Below, piece after piece: positions 38,241 through 45,922 of a DNA stretch of 64,000 bases. Made by a program: the position numbers and the translations under genes. The notes under the pieces were generated by a model, which was not told where the DNA came from, made no database searches, and worked only from the letters and a program-made list of their open reading frames with translations. The stretch is taken from positions 6,385,501 to 6,449,500 of the forward strand of contig NZ_CP059997.1 in assembly GCF_018736145.1 (NCBI RefSeq). Direction: 5' to 3'. Each line of letters begins with the position of its first letter. The first letter of the stretch is position 1. The stretch is from Amycolatopsis sp. CA-230715. GTDB lineage: Bacteria; Actinomycetota; Actinomycetes; Mycobacteriales; Pseudonocardiaceae.

Positions 38241-39107
38241 ATGGCCATCGGACGTCAGCACGATGTCGTCGCCAGGCGGGTGGCGTCGCTGGGCACCCTC
38301 GTTTCGGCGTTGGAGATGCTCAGTCAGTCCGCTCGGTTCGAAAAGGGCGAGCTGCTCAGCACACAGCTCGGTAAGACCAAGCCGAAGTTCGCGAAGCGGT
38401 TTCCCCGTCTCGTCGACGCGCTCTCGTCGAAGAAGGCGAGCGTCGGGTTGTACGCGGCGCAGGCGGCGGCTTCGGCGGCCACGATCGCTTGGCCGCGCTC
38501 GCGTCGCGTCCAGTTCGCGGGCGCGGCGGCGCTCGCGGCGATCGGGGCCACGAATCGCGCGCGCAACCCGTTCGGCGGCGACGGCGCCGATCAGTTGCAG
38601 CAGGTCATCAACGTCACGTTCGCCGCCACGGCCACGCTCAAGGACCGCGAGAAGGCGCGCGATCTCGCCCTGCGCACGCTGGCGCTGGAGACCACAATCT
38701 CCTATGTCGCGTCGGGTCTGGTCAAAGTGGTGTCCCCGGTCTGGCTCCACGGGGAGGCCTTCGAGGGCATCATCCGCACCCGCAACTACGGCGACCCGCG
38801 CGTGCACCGCCTCGTCACGCGGTTTCCCCTGCTGGGCAAGCTCGTTTCGTGGAGCACGATCGCCGCCGAACTCGGCTTCCCGGTCGTGTTCGTGCTGCCG
38901 CTGCCCGCGGCGCGCGCGTACCTCGGCATGATGACCTCGTTCCACCTCGGCATCGGCCAGTTCATGGGGCTGAACCGGTTCGTGCTCGCCTTCGGCGCGA
39001 CGCACCCGGCCATCCTGCACGTGCTCTCCGAGCGCAAATCACGCTCGACGCCACGGGAACGGGGCGTGGGGAAAGAAGAACGAACGTCCGAGCAAAGGGA
39101 GAACTGA
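38241..39107 (+). CDS. HTTM/SdpB-like polytopic membrane protein
   Basis: 288 aa, ATG after AAGGAAA. Hydrophobic stretches lie near residues 70-85, 92-108, 150-165, 195-220 and 225-260. The region NPFGGDGADQLQQVINVTFA, then SGLVKVVSPVWLHGEAFEGI, resembles the HTTM domain (the vitamin-K-carboxylase-related membrane family that includes SdpB): a (D)GADQ segment and a K..SP.W..G.A pattern. A basic/charged tail (RKSRSTPRERGVGKEERT) follows. The stop overlaps the ATG of peptide 2 (TGATG), so the two are translationally coupled. Probably involved in modification or export of the peptides. Confidence 0.7.
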   Translation: MAIGRQHDVVARRVASLGTLVSALEMLSQSARFEKGELLSTQLGKTKPKFAKRFPRLVDALSSKKASVGLYAAQAAASAATIAWPRSRRVQFAGAAALAAIGATNRARNPFGGDGADQLQQVINVTFAATATLKDREKARDLALRTLALETTISYVASGLVKVVSPVWLHGEAFEGIIRTRNYGDPRVHRLVTRFPLLGKLVSWSTIAAELGFPVVFVLPLPAARAYLGMMTSFHLGIGQFMGLNRFVLAFGATHPAILHVLSERKSRSTPRERGVGKEERTSEQREN

Positions 39108-39289
39108 TGCGCAACGACACGATCACCGATTTCGCCAACGACCACCTGGGCGTGGTGACGCCAGGACTGGTCGGCAGCGGAGAAGACGCTCCGCCGGTGT
39201 TCTACGTGACGTCGGCCAGCGCCTCGCTCATGGTGCCCACGGTCACCGACGCGACGGTGCAGACGATCGTGATCTCGGCCGCGGGCTGA
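39107..39289 (+). CDS. Candidate precursor peptide 2 (60 aa)
   Basis: Starts on the A of the HTTM gene's TGA. First half: MRNDTITDFANDHLGVVTPG then LVGSGED; second half: APPVFYVTSASASLMVPTVT then DATVQTIVISAAG, hydrophobic, rich in Val/Thr/Ala/Ser, no Cys. Its first 27 residues align without gaps to those of peptide 1 (shared M.ND, AN..L, V.PG.V..G.D). No N-terminal signal helix. A long inverted repeat begins 15 nt after the stop, so it is probably the last gene of the operon. Confidence 0.75.
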   Translation: MRNDTITDFANDHLGVVTPGLVGSGEDAPPVFYVTSASASLMVPTVTDATVQTIVISAAG

Positions 39290-39303
39290 GCATCACCTTG
39301 ACG

Positions 39304-39403
39304 CCCTGATGGCCACCATCACGCGCCCACCCGTCGCCCGACCGCCGCCCCTTGAGGAAGCGCTTCGCGCTGCGGTGTTGTGCCGCGATGGTGGCCATCA
39401 GGG
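39304..39403. terminator. Long-loop inverted repeat after peptide locus
   Basis: Perfect 17-bp arms CCCTGATGGCCACCATC (39304-39320) and GATGGTGGCCATCAGGG (39387-39403) around a 66-nt loop that itself contains the palindrome GAAGCGCTTC (39357-39366). TTTTCC follows on the plus strand. It lies between convergent genes, so it may terminate both, but such a large loop is unusual for a terminator and a mobile or REP-like element is possible. Confidence 0.55.
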
Positions 39404-39423
39404 ACTTTTCCCTCCCCCTCGGG

Positions 39424-40731
39424 TCAGACGGTGAGGGCCCAGCTGGTGAGCGTGCCGGTGTCGCCCGCGAACGCGTCGTAGACGACGAGCGTCCAGGTAC
39501 CGGCCGCGTTCTCGGTCGTCACCGGAACCGAGAAGTCCCTCGTGCCGAATTGCGTGCACGGCGCGTTCCCGGTCGGCTTGACCGAGTAGCTGCGCCCCGA
39601 CGGCCCGGTCAGGCTGATCCGGAGGTCCTCCGCGCAGGTGTGCGAGGCGGTGATCTTCACCTGCACCGGCGAGTTCGCGGCACCGGCGGTGGTGGCGGAC
39701 ACGGGGCTGTTCACGGTGCCGTAGTCGGTGATCGGGTAGGCCGTGCTGTTGGTGAAGACCCGGTCGCCCGGCGGTGTCGACGATCCGACCGCGAGCTTCC
39801 AGACCGCGTAGGCGATCGCGTCGCTGTTGCGGTCCATCGGGACGTCCTTCAGGTTCGACAGCGTGTCGCAGGAACGGTGGTAGCAGTTGTCGAACGCCGC
39901 ACCCGCGGTGCCGCCCCACTTTCGTTGCTGCGCCGCGGACTTGATGTCACCGGCACCCGTGGCGAGGCCGCCGACGGGGATCCCGGCGCTCTTGAAGGAG
40001 GCGTGGTCCGAACGCCCATCGCCCTCGCTGTCCCCTTCGGTCGGCACGTTGAGCGTGGCGAAGTACTCGTCGAACACCGCCTTGATCGAGGCCACGTCGT
40101 CGTAGACGAAATGACCCCAGTTGCTCGACGCGATCATGTCGAAGTTCAGGTACGCCTTGATCTTCGACCGCTCCGACGACGGCAGGTTGTTGACGTAGAA
40201 CCGGGAGCCGCGCAGCCCCGACTCCTCGTCGGCCCACCAGCCGAACCGGACGCGCTTCGCCATCTCGGGGTTCGTCTTCGCCAGCGTCAGCGCGACCTCG
40301 AGGATCGCCGCGCTGCCGGAACCGTTGTCGTTGATGCCGGGGCCCGCGGAGACGCTGTCCAGGTGCGCGCCGAGCATGATCACCTGGTTCGCGTCGCCCT
40401 TCGGCCATTCCGCGATCAGGTTCTGGCTCTGCCCGGAGCAGCTCGTGCACGTCTGGCGGCTGGTGGTGAACCCGGCCTCCTTCAGCTTCTGCTCCACATA
40501 GGACACCGAAGCGGCGTAACCGCCACTCGCCGCGGTGCGGCTGCCGCCGTACTGGCGCGCGATGGTCTCCAGCTGGCTCAGGTGCCCCCTGACGTTGGCG
40601 AGTGAGATGTCCGGCGCGGCGACCGCGTGCGGCGCGGGGGCCACCGGTGCCGCGGGTGCCGCGACCGCCTGCCCCATGCCCAGCCCCAGCGCCAGTGCCA
40701 TCCCGGCGGCGAAGCCCTTGAAAGCTCGCAC
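39424..40731 (-). CDS. Secreted M28 aminopeptidase with P-domain
   Basis: 435 aa. Signal peptide MRAFKGFAAGMALALGLGMG ending near AVA-APA. Residues about 45-300 form an M28 zinc aminopeptidase like the Streptomyces enzyme: zinc/catalytic residues in GAHLDS, GINDNGSG, ADEESGL, NFDMIAS and CYHRSCD. From about 320 a P/Homo-B domain follows (ITDYGTVNSPVSATTAG, ending GDTGTLTSWALTV), as in proprotein convertases and several secreted actinobacterial peptidases. Extracellular; releases N-terminal amino acids. It is convergent with the peptide locus and precedes no other minus gene within 80 nt of its start except the M4 protease upstream. Confidence 0.93.
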   Translation of the reverse strand: MRAFKGFAAGMALALGLGMGQAVAAPAAPVAPAPHAVAAPDISLANVRGHLSQLETIARQYGGSRTAASGGYAASVSYVEQKLKEAGFTTSRQTCTSCSGQSQNLIAEWPKGDANQVIMLGAHLDSVSAGPGINDNGSGSAAILEVALTLAKTNPEMAKRVRFGWWADEESGLRGSRFYVNNLPSSERSKIKAYLNFDMIASSNWGHFVYDDVASIKAVFDEYFATLNVPTEGDSEGDGRSDHASFKSAGIPVGGLATGAGDIKSAAQQRKWGGTAGAAFDNCYHRSCDTLSNLKDVPMDRNSDAIAYAVWKLAVGSSTPPGDRVFTNSTAYPITDYGTVNSPVSATTAGAANSPVQVKITASHTCAEDLRISLTGPSGRSYSVKPTGNAPCTQFGTRDFSVPVTTENAAGTWTLVVYDAFAGDTGTLTSWALTV

Positions 40732-40814
40732 GATCAGTGCTCCTTAGTTCGGGGTTGGAGCGGTGCGGCGGCGCCGATCGGGGTCAGCGCCGCCGCACCG
40801 TGGTCAGTGGGTGA

Positions 40815-42914
40815 TCAGCAGGCGCCGGAGTCCTTCCAGACGTACCAGGAACCGGGCGAACCGGGCTCGGAACCGGCCGAGTACCAGTTGGACGTCCACT
40901 TGTGACCGTTGTGCGAAACGACGTCACCCGGCACGTACAGCGTGTTGGCGTCCCATGCCGCGACGCCGTCGCAGCCCGTCGGCGGGTTGCCGCTGCCGAC
41001 CGTCAGGTCGTACTGCACGGTGTGGTCCACTTCGACACCGTCCGCGTTGATCGTGACCTTGCTGGTCCCGTTCGGGGTGGTGGCCGCGGTGGTGATCGTC
41101 AGCTTCGACGAGCCACCCGAGGTGATCGACTCCGGCTCGAACTTCGCGGTCGCGCCGGTGGGCAGCCCGGAGGCGGTCAGCTTGATCGACTGCGCGGTGC
41201 CGTTGGTCGTCGTGGTGCCCACGGTGACCGTCGCGGACTCGCCCGGCTTCACGGTGCCCGAAGTTGGGCTCAGGCTGACCGAGTAGTCGTTCTTGCCCGG
41301 CTGCTGGTTGCAGGTGGTCGGCTCACCGCTGACCGGGGGCACGCTGACGGCGTTCCACGCGGCCTTCACCGCGTTGAACTCGGTGCAGCTGTTGGGGAAC
41401 AGCGTGAGCGACGCTTCCAGGGTGGCCTTGCGCGCCGAGCTGGTCCGCCACGATGAGGTCTTCTTCAGCAGGGCGTTGTAGAAGATCTTGCCCGCCGACT
41501 GGATACCGATCCCGGTGATCGAGCTGTTGTTGCAGGTCGGGCTGGTCGGCTGGCCGTCGGTCGGCGCGGTGCCCTCGGCGAGCAGGTAGAACCAGTGGTT
41601 CTGCGGGCCCGCGGCGGCGTGCACCTCGGTGTTCGGGATCGACGACGAGTAGCAGTTCGGGTCGCCGACCTTCGACGGGTCGTACATGTACCGGATCGGG
41701 CCCTTGCCGACCAGGTTCACGCCTTCGCCGACCTCGTAGTCGGGGGTGTCCTTCGCGTTGTTCGTGTAGAACTCGGTGAGCGCGCCGAAGATGTCACCGG
41801 TCGACTCGTTCAGGCCGCCGTTCTCGTTGCCCGAGCCCGCGCCACCCGGGGTGTTCTGGAAGACGCCGTGGCCGAACTCGTGGCCGACGACGTCCATCGA
41901 GGTCGCCTGGCGCCGGTTGTCCTGCGAGTGCCCGAAGTGCGTCGACGAGCCGTCCCAGTACGCGTTGACGTCGTTCAGGCCGACCGATGCCGGGAACCCG
42001 CGCCCGTTGCCGTCGATCCCGTTGCGTCCCAGCCAGTCCTTGAGCATGTTCCACTCGTGCTGGACCGCGAACAGCGTGTCGACGCAGCCGGTCTCGAGGT
42101 CGGTGCCGGAGCCGTTGCCCCATGCGTCGTCGTTGCCGGTGAACACGGAGCCGCCTTCACGCCCGCAGCTGATGCCGCTGCGCCCGGGGTCCCGCATGGA
42201 GTACGAGCTGCCGGAGCCCGTGGTGTCGATCGTGACGTTGCCTACGTAGTAGCTGTTGCCGCTGCCCAAGGGCGCCGGCGGCGTGCTCGCGGGCGTGCCC
42301 GTGGCGCGCGGCGCCAGGGTCTTGACGTCGTCGCGCTTGTCCAGCACGGCGCCCGTCGCGCCGTCGACGAAGACGTGCAGGTTACTCGGCAGGTTCGCGC
42401 CCCTGCCCTTGACGACGACCTCGTAGGCGAGCTTCGGGGTGGCCCCGCCCACCACCACGAGGTTCGGCGAGGACACGCTGTCCACTGTGGACAGCTGGCC
42501 GCGTGCGATGGAGGCGGCGCGGTCCGCGCTGATTCCCGGCTTCGTGCCCACCTTGATGTCGGCGGTGGCCGCGGCGCTGGTGTCCCGGACGTGACCGACA
42601 CCGTCGGCGACCACGACCGCGTCGCCACCGATGACCGGCAGGCCGTGGTAGGTGCGCTCGTAGGACACGTAGAACAGGCCCGCGCCACCAGGGGTGACGC
42701 CGAGGCGGTGGAACGCCTCGTTCGCGCCCTTGCTCAGCTTGTCGACGCCGATGGCCGCGGCCTGGTCGGCCGCGCTGATGGCGGCGGCCTCGGGGCTGGC
42801 TGGCTGTGCGGGAGGTGCGGCCGGTGCGGCGGTGGCCGGGATCGCCGGCATCGCCATGGTCATGGCCAGGCCGGCTATCGCAGCCAGGCCTGATCTCAGT
42901 CCACGCTGAGTCAT
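40815..42914 (-). CDS. Secreted M4 (thermolysin-like) metalloprotease with CBM5/12 domain
   Basis: 699 aa pre-pro-enzyme. Signal peptide to about residue 30; propeptide with FTP/PepSY-like stretches (about 30-200: GGAGLFYVSYERTYHGLPVI); catalytic M4 domain about 210-520 with HEFGH (His345, Glu346, His349) and the third zinc ligand Glu370 in GGLNESTGDIFGA; then a beta-sandwich (DYSVSLSPTSGTVKPGESA) and a C-terminal chitin-binding-type CBM5/12 module (AWDANTLYVPGDVVSHNG then WTSNWYSAGSEPG). ATG at 42914 follows GAAAGG. Works outside the cell, probably bound to polysaccharide. Adjacent to the M28 exopeptidase, so the pair may digest protein together. Confidence 0.95.
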   Translation of the reverse strand: MTQRGLRSGLAAIAGLAMTMAMPAIPATAAPAAPPAQPASPEAAAISAADQAAAIGVDKLSKGANEAFHRLGVTPGGAGLFYVSYERTYHGLPVIGGDAVVVADGVGHVRDTSAAATADIKVGTKPGISADRAASIARGQLSTVDSVSSPNLVVVGGATPKLAYEVVVKGRGANLPSNLHVFVDGATGAVLDKRDDVKTLAPRATGTPASTPPAPLGSGNSYYVGNVTIDTTGSGSSYSMRDPGRSGISCGREGGSVFTGNDDAWGNGSGTDLETGCVDTLFAVQHEWNMLKDWLGRNGIDGNGRGFPASVGLNDVNAYWDGSSTHFGHSQDNRRQATSMDVVGHEFGHGVFQNTPGGAGSGNENGGLNESTGDIFGALTEFYTNNAKDTPDYEVGEGVNLVGKGPIRYMYDPSKVGDPNCYSSSIPNTEVHAAAGPQNHWFYLLAEGTAPTDGQPTSPTCNNSSITGIGIQSAGKIFYNALLKKTSSWRTSSARKATLEASLTLFPNSCTEFNAVKAAWNAVSVPPVSGEPTTCNQQPGKNDYSVSLSPTSGTVKPGESATVTVGTTTTNGTAQSIKLTASGLPTGATAKFEPESITSGGSSKLTITTAATTPNGTSKVTINADGVEVDHTVQYDLTVGSGNPPTGCDGVAAWDANTLYVPGDVVSHNGHKWTSNWYSAGSEPGSPGSWYVWKDSGAC
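42480..42492. repeat. GTCCAnnnTGGAC palindrome, perfect site 4
   Basis: GTCCACTGTGGAC inside the M4 protease gene, encoding STVD on the minus strand. Confidence 0.7.
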
Positions 42915-43702
42915 CGCGGATACCTTTCGTTCAAGGCAGGCCGCGCTGCCCGGCGAGACGGGGAAACGGGCCGTCGCGCCGGGCAGCACGGTGTGCGGGG
43001 GAGAACCGTCCGAGGAGGTGCAGGGGACGAGACCTCGGACGAGCTTGAGTAAAGAATTCGGCAAGAGGGCCGTCAATGCGCTGAGTGGACTAGTGGTGGC
43101 CTGCGGATTTATCCGTAGTGCCCCCGCAAACACTTGCACAGCAGCGGTTTTCCACCCCGGAGCTGCTGGAAGCGACTTTCGTATGGTCTTCTGCTAATAC
43201 GTGCATCGATGCTGCGGCGGCGTCATCCTGGTTACGAATTTTCCTTGATCGCCAAGGTTCGTGACGCATCTTGGCCGGTCAGCGAGGCGCTGGGCGCTGG
43301 CTCGCGAAGGCGACCGGGGGCCTCGATTCGCGAGGGCGTGATTCGGCGGGCCCTCGGCCGCCTGGGGCGGAGGGCGCGAGAGGTGGTCGCGTGGTGGTGG
43401 GCCGCCGTCTGGCGGCGCTGGTCGTCAGACAGCGCAGCAAGCTCCCCGCCAACTCGCTCACCGCAATGATCGTGCGCCTGATTACCTGCCCGGCCAGGAT
43501 GGGATCGCACTGAGCCGCTGCATCGAGAGTTTGCGCCGAGCCGTTCGCCGGATGGGGGCCGAGAATGGTTCGGCGCCCACGGTTCGAATACCGGGCTCGT
43601 TCGTTCTGCCCTTCACCCGGGAGTGGCTGAAGAACGGGGGTTTCGTCGATCAGTCCGCTGTGGACACAGCGACTGCCGGGCCGCCGATGGCGGCGGAGTT
43701 GC
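42915..43702. other. Long stretch without a recognisable gene
   Basis: 788 bp between the M4 protease start and the stop of the HNH gene. The part next to the protease (to about 43200) is AT-richer and probably holds its promoter on the minus strand. Short open frames exist on both strands but show no family features and fall in GC-rich, low-complexity sequence. One GTCCgctGTGGAC half-palindrome occurs at 43653. No repeat or RNA seen. Confidence 0.5.
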
Positions 43703-44962
43703 TTAGGCGGCGCGGGGTTGGGCGGTGTGGCTGTTGGTTCGGGATCTTCGCCAGGGGTCGATGAAGTCGGGTGGGGTGAATTCGGGGAGTCCGTTGACCA
43801 TGCGGAGTGTCCAGTCGCTACGATGCAACAGCCGATGGTGGTGTCCGCATAGCAGCACGAGATTGCCCACCTCGGTGAGGCCGCCGTGTGCCCACGGTAC
43901 GACGTGGTGCGCCTCGCAATGACGCGGCGCGCGCGAACATCCGGGGAACGCGCATCCTTTGTCGCGCATGGCAAGCATGTATCGGATCGCTTCGGTGACC
44001 AGACGTTTCGCCCGCCCGACTTCGAGGGGTTGGCCTTTGCCGTCGAGCATCATCGGGATGATCCTGCAGTCGCAGGCCAGGATGCGGGCTTCGCTGGCGG
44101 TGATGTCGGTGACCATGTCCAGGCAGGCTTTGCCCAGCTCGGCTTTGAGGTCGGCCAGGGGGATCGTCACGATCAGATCCGCCCGGCCGCCACTGCGGTT
44201 CGGCGATTCGGGGTGACTGGCGGCGAGGGCGACCATCTCCATGAACGCGTCCCCGTACCGCTCGGCCTGCCCGCGCCGCAGCGGATTGCCGGACGGGTCG
44301 TTCGGTTGGGACTGGGCGAGCGGGTCGAGCAGGGCGAGGGTTTTGGCGGCGGAGATGGGGTCGAGGTAGCCGTCGAACTTGGCTGAACCGTCCTTGCGCT
44401 GGTGGAAGTGCAGCGCCCGGGTGGGTTCGGGAGTGTCGCGGGGTTCGGGGCCGTCGGGGTCGAGGTAACCGAGGAGTTCCTTGCCCAGCTTGGAGATTTG
44501 CGAGGTGCCCGCCTTCCGCGCCAGTTCCACAAGAGACCGCTCCGCGAACTCCCGATCCTCAACCGGAGTCGTGGCGGGGATTTTCTCCAGCACCCGCACG
44601 ATCTTGTCCACGTGCTCGGGCGAGATCGCACCCTCTCGGGCAGCGTCGCCGACAAGGGGCGCGGCCGCGGGAATTTCCGTACCATCGATCCCCTGACCGG
44701 GGTTGGTCACCAGTGCCCGCTTCACCAGCCTCTTCACCTCAGGTCCGGTGCACCGCGCGATGTCGGCCACCAGCCCGGCCACACTCGTGTACCCCAGATC
44801 GCGGGCACCGCCATTGTCCAGGTGCGCGATCATGCGGTGGATACGGGCTTCCTGCTGCCACCACGACACGAACTCCTCCCGCAACAGCGAGGCAACCTCG
44901 CGCGCGTCAAGTCGCCACAGCTCATCCTGCTGCGGCGCAAGGGAAGGAGAAGTCTCGAACAC
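43703..44962 (-). CDS. DUF222 domain HNH endonuclease (REP13E12-type), intact
   Basis: 419 aa. DUF222 region (about 10-310) with the highly conserved DPDGPEPRDTPEPTRALHF and FDGYLDPISAAKTLALLDPL segments, then an intact HNH nuclease domain: CAFPGCSRAPRHCEAHHVVP, WAHGGLTEVGNLVLLCGHHH and RLLH. It is the full-length paralogue of the broken gene at 12346-13517. The family is multicopy in actinobacteria and its function is unsettled; some copies act as targets for phage or as mobile-like repeats. It shares a conserved flank and AT-rich upstream DNA with its paralogue. Start MFETSPSLAPQQDELW. Confidence 0.9.
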   Translation of the reverse strand: MFETSPSLAPQQDELWRLDAREVASLLREEFVSWWQQEARIHRMIAHLDNGGARDLGYTSVAGLVADIARCTGPEVKRLVKRALVTNPGQGIDGTEIPAAAPLVGDAAREGAISPEHVDKIVRVLEKIPATTPVEDREFAERSLVELARKAGTSQISKLGKELLGYLDPDGPEPRDTPEPTRALHFHQRKDGSAKFDGYLDPISAAKTLALLDPLAQSQPNDPSGNPLRRGQAERYGDAFMEMVALAASHPESPNRSGGRADLIVTIPLADLKAELGKACLDMVTDITASEARILACDCRIIPMMLDGKGQPLEVGRAKRLVTEAIRYMLAMRDKGCAFPGCSRAPRHCEAHHVVPWAHGGLTEVGNLVLLCGHHHRLLHRSDWTLRMVNGLPEFTPPDFIDPWRRSRTNSHTAQPRAA

Positions 44963-45165
44963 CCTGCCAGTCTACCGCCGATCGTTCGCATGTTCGATGA
45001 TCCATCCAGGTGAACCATGCGGCGCAACCGCGAAACACGTTGGCATACAAGGGTTTCCGGCAACAGCGTTGCGAAGGGTGAAGCTGGGAAAGGAAACCGA
45101 ACGAAGCAACGGGAGTCAGACTCGAAAAGCCATCCACCTCCTTCAGTCCAAAGCCTTCTTTGAAC
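44963..45165. repeat. Conserved flank of HNH repeat gene, copy 2
   Basis: Shares with 13518-13700, in the same order, GTTCGATgatCCATCCAGG, a GAA, GCAACGGGag and AGTCCAAAGCCTTCTTTG (45145-45162). Here the hairpin is imperfect (arms GTCCAAAG and CTTTGaAC). The conserved blocks outside the coding frame suggest the HNH gene moves or is copied as a unit including this 5' region. No gene recognised in 44963-45238. Confidence 0.6.
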
Positions 45166-45238
45166 CGCCACTAGCGTCGGCGACGCCACCAGCCGTGTCG
45201 ACAAGCACGGCGCCCGCCGCGACGGCTAAACTCGGCCG

Positions 45239-45922
45239 GTGACTTCCCGGACAGCACCGCGGATCCTCCTCGTCGAGGACGCCGAAGCGATTCGCGTTTC
45301 GGTGGAGGCCGCGTTGGGCACGGCCGGATTCGAGGTGCGTGCTCGCGCCGACGGCGAAGCGATCGAGCAGGACCTCGTGGGGTTCCGGCCCGATCTGGTG
45401 GTGCTCGACGTGTTGTTGCCGGGCAGGGACGGGTTCGAGCTGCTGTCGCTGATCCGCCGCCATTCCGCGGCGGGCGTGGTGATGCTGACCGCGCGGGACG
45501 GGGTGGAGGATCGGCTGCGCGGGCTCGGTGAAGGCGCCGACGACTACGTGGTCAAGCCGTTCGTGCTGGCCGAACTCGTGGCGAGGGTGACCGCGGTGCT
45601 GCGCCGGACCGGCCGCACCAAGCCGACCGTGGAGATCGGCGATCTCGTGGTGGACGCCGAGGCCGGGATGGCGCTCTACCGCGGCGAGCGGATCGACCTC
45701 ACCGCGACCGAGTGGAAGCTGCTGAGCCACCTCGCCGCGCACCGCGATCGCGTGCTCAGCAAGACGCAGATACTCGCCGCGGTCTGGGGGTACGACGACT
45801 ACGCCGAGAACCTCGTCGAGGTCAACGTCAGCACGCTGCGCCGGAAGCTCGAGCAGCACGGGCCGCGGATCCTGCACACGGTGCGCGGGCAGGGGTATGT
45901 GCTGCGGGGCGACGTCGGATGA
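45239..45922 (+). CDS. OmpR-family response regulator
   Basis: 227 aa. Receiver domain about 8-120 with acidic pocket VEDAE, phospho-acceptor Asp57 (VVLDVLLPG), Thr in MLTARD and Lys in VVKPF; winged-helix DNA-binding domain about 130-225 (LTATEWKLLSHLAAH then VNVSTLRRKLEQ and TVRGQGYVL). GTG start. Overlaps the kinase gene by 4 nt (ATGA), a standard two-component pair. Target genes not visible; divergence from the HNH locus means no obvious regulon here. Confidence 0.95.
   Translation: MTSRTAPRILLVEDAEAIRVSVEAALGTAGFEVRARADGEAIEQDLVGFRPDLVVLDVLLPGRDGFELLSLIRRHSAAGVVMLTARDGVEDRLRGLGEGADDYVVKPFVLAELVARVTAVLRRTGRTKPTVEIGDLVVDAEAGMALYRGERIDLTATEWKLLSHLAAHRDRVLSKTQILAAVWGYDDYAENLVEVNVSTLRRKLEQHGPRILHTVRGQGYVLRGDVG

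Noticed and set aside
43134..43513. Arg/Trp-rich plus-strand open frames in the gap beside the HNH gene
   Set aside because: No family pattern, no ribosome binding site, composition typical of random GC-rich sequence.
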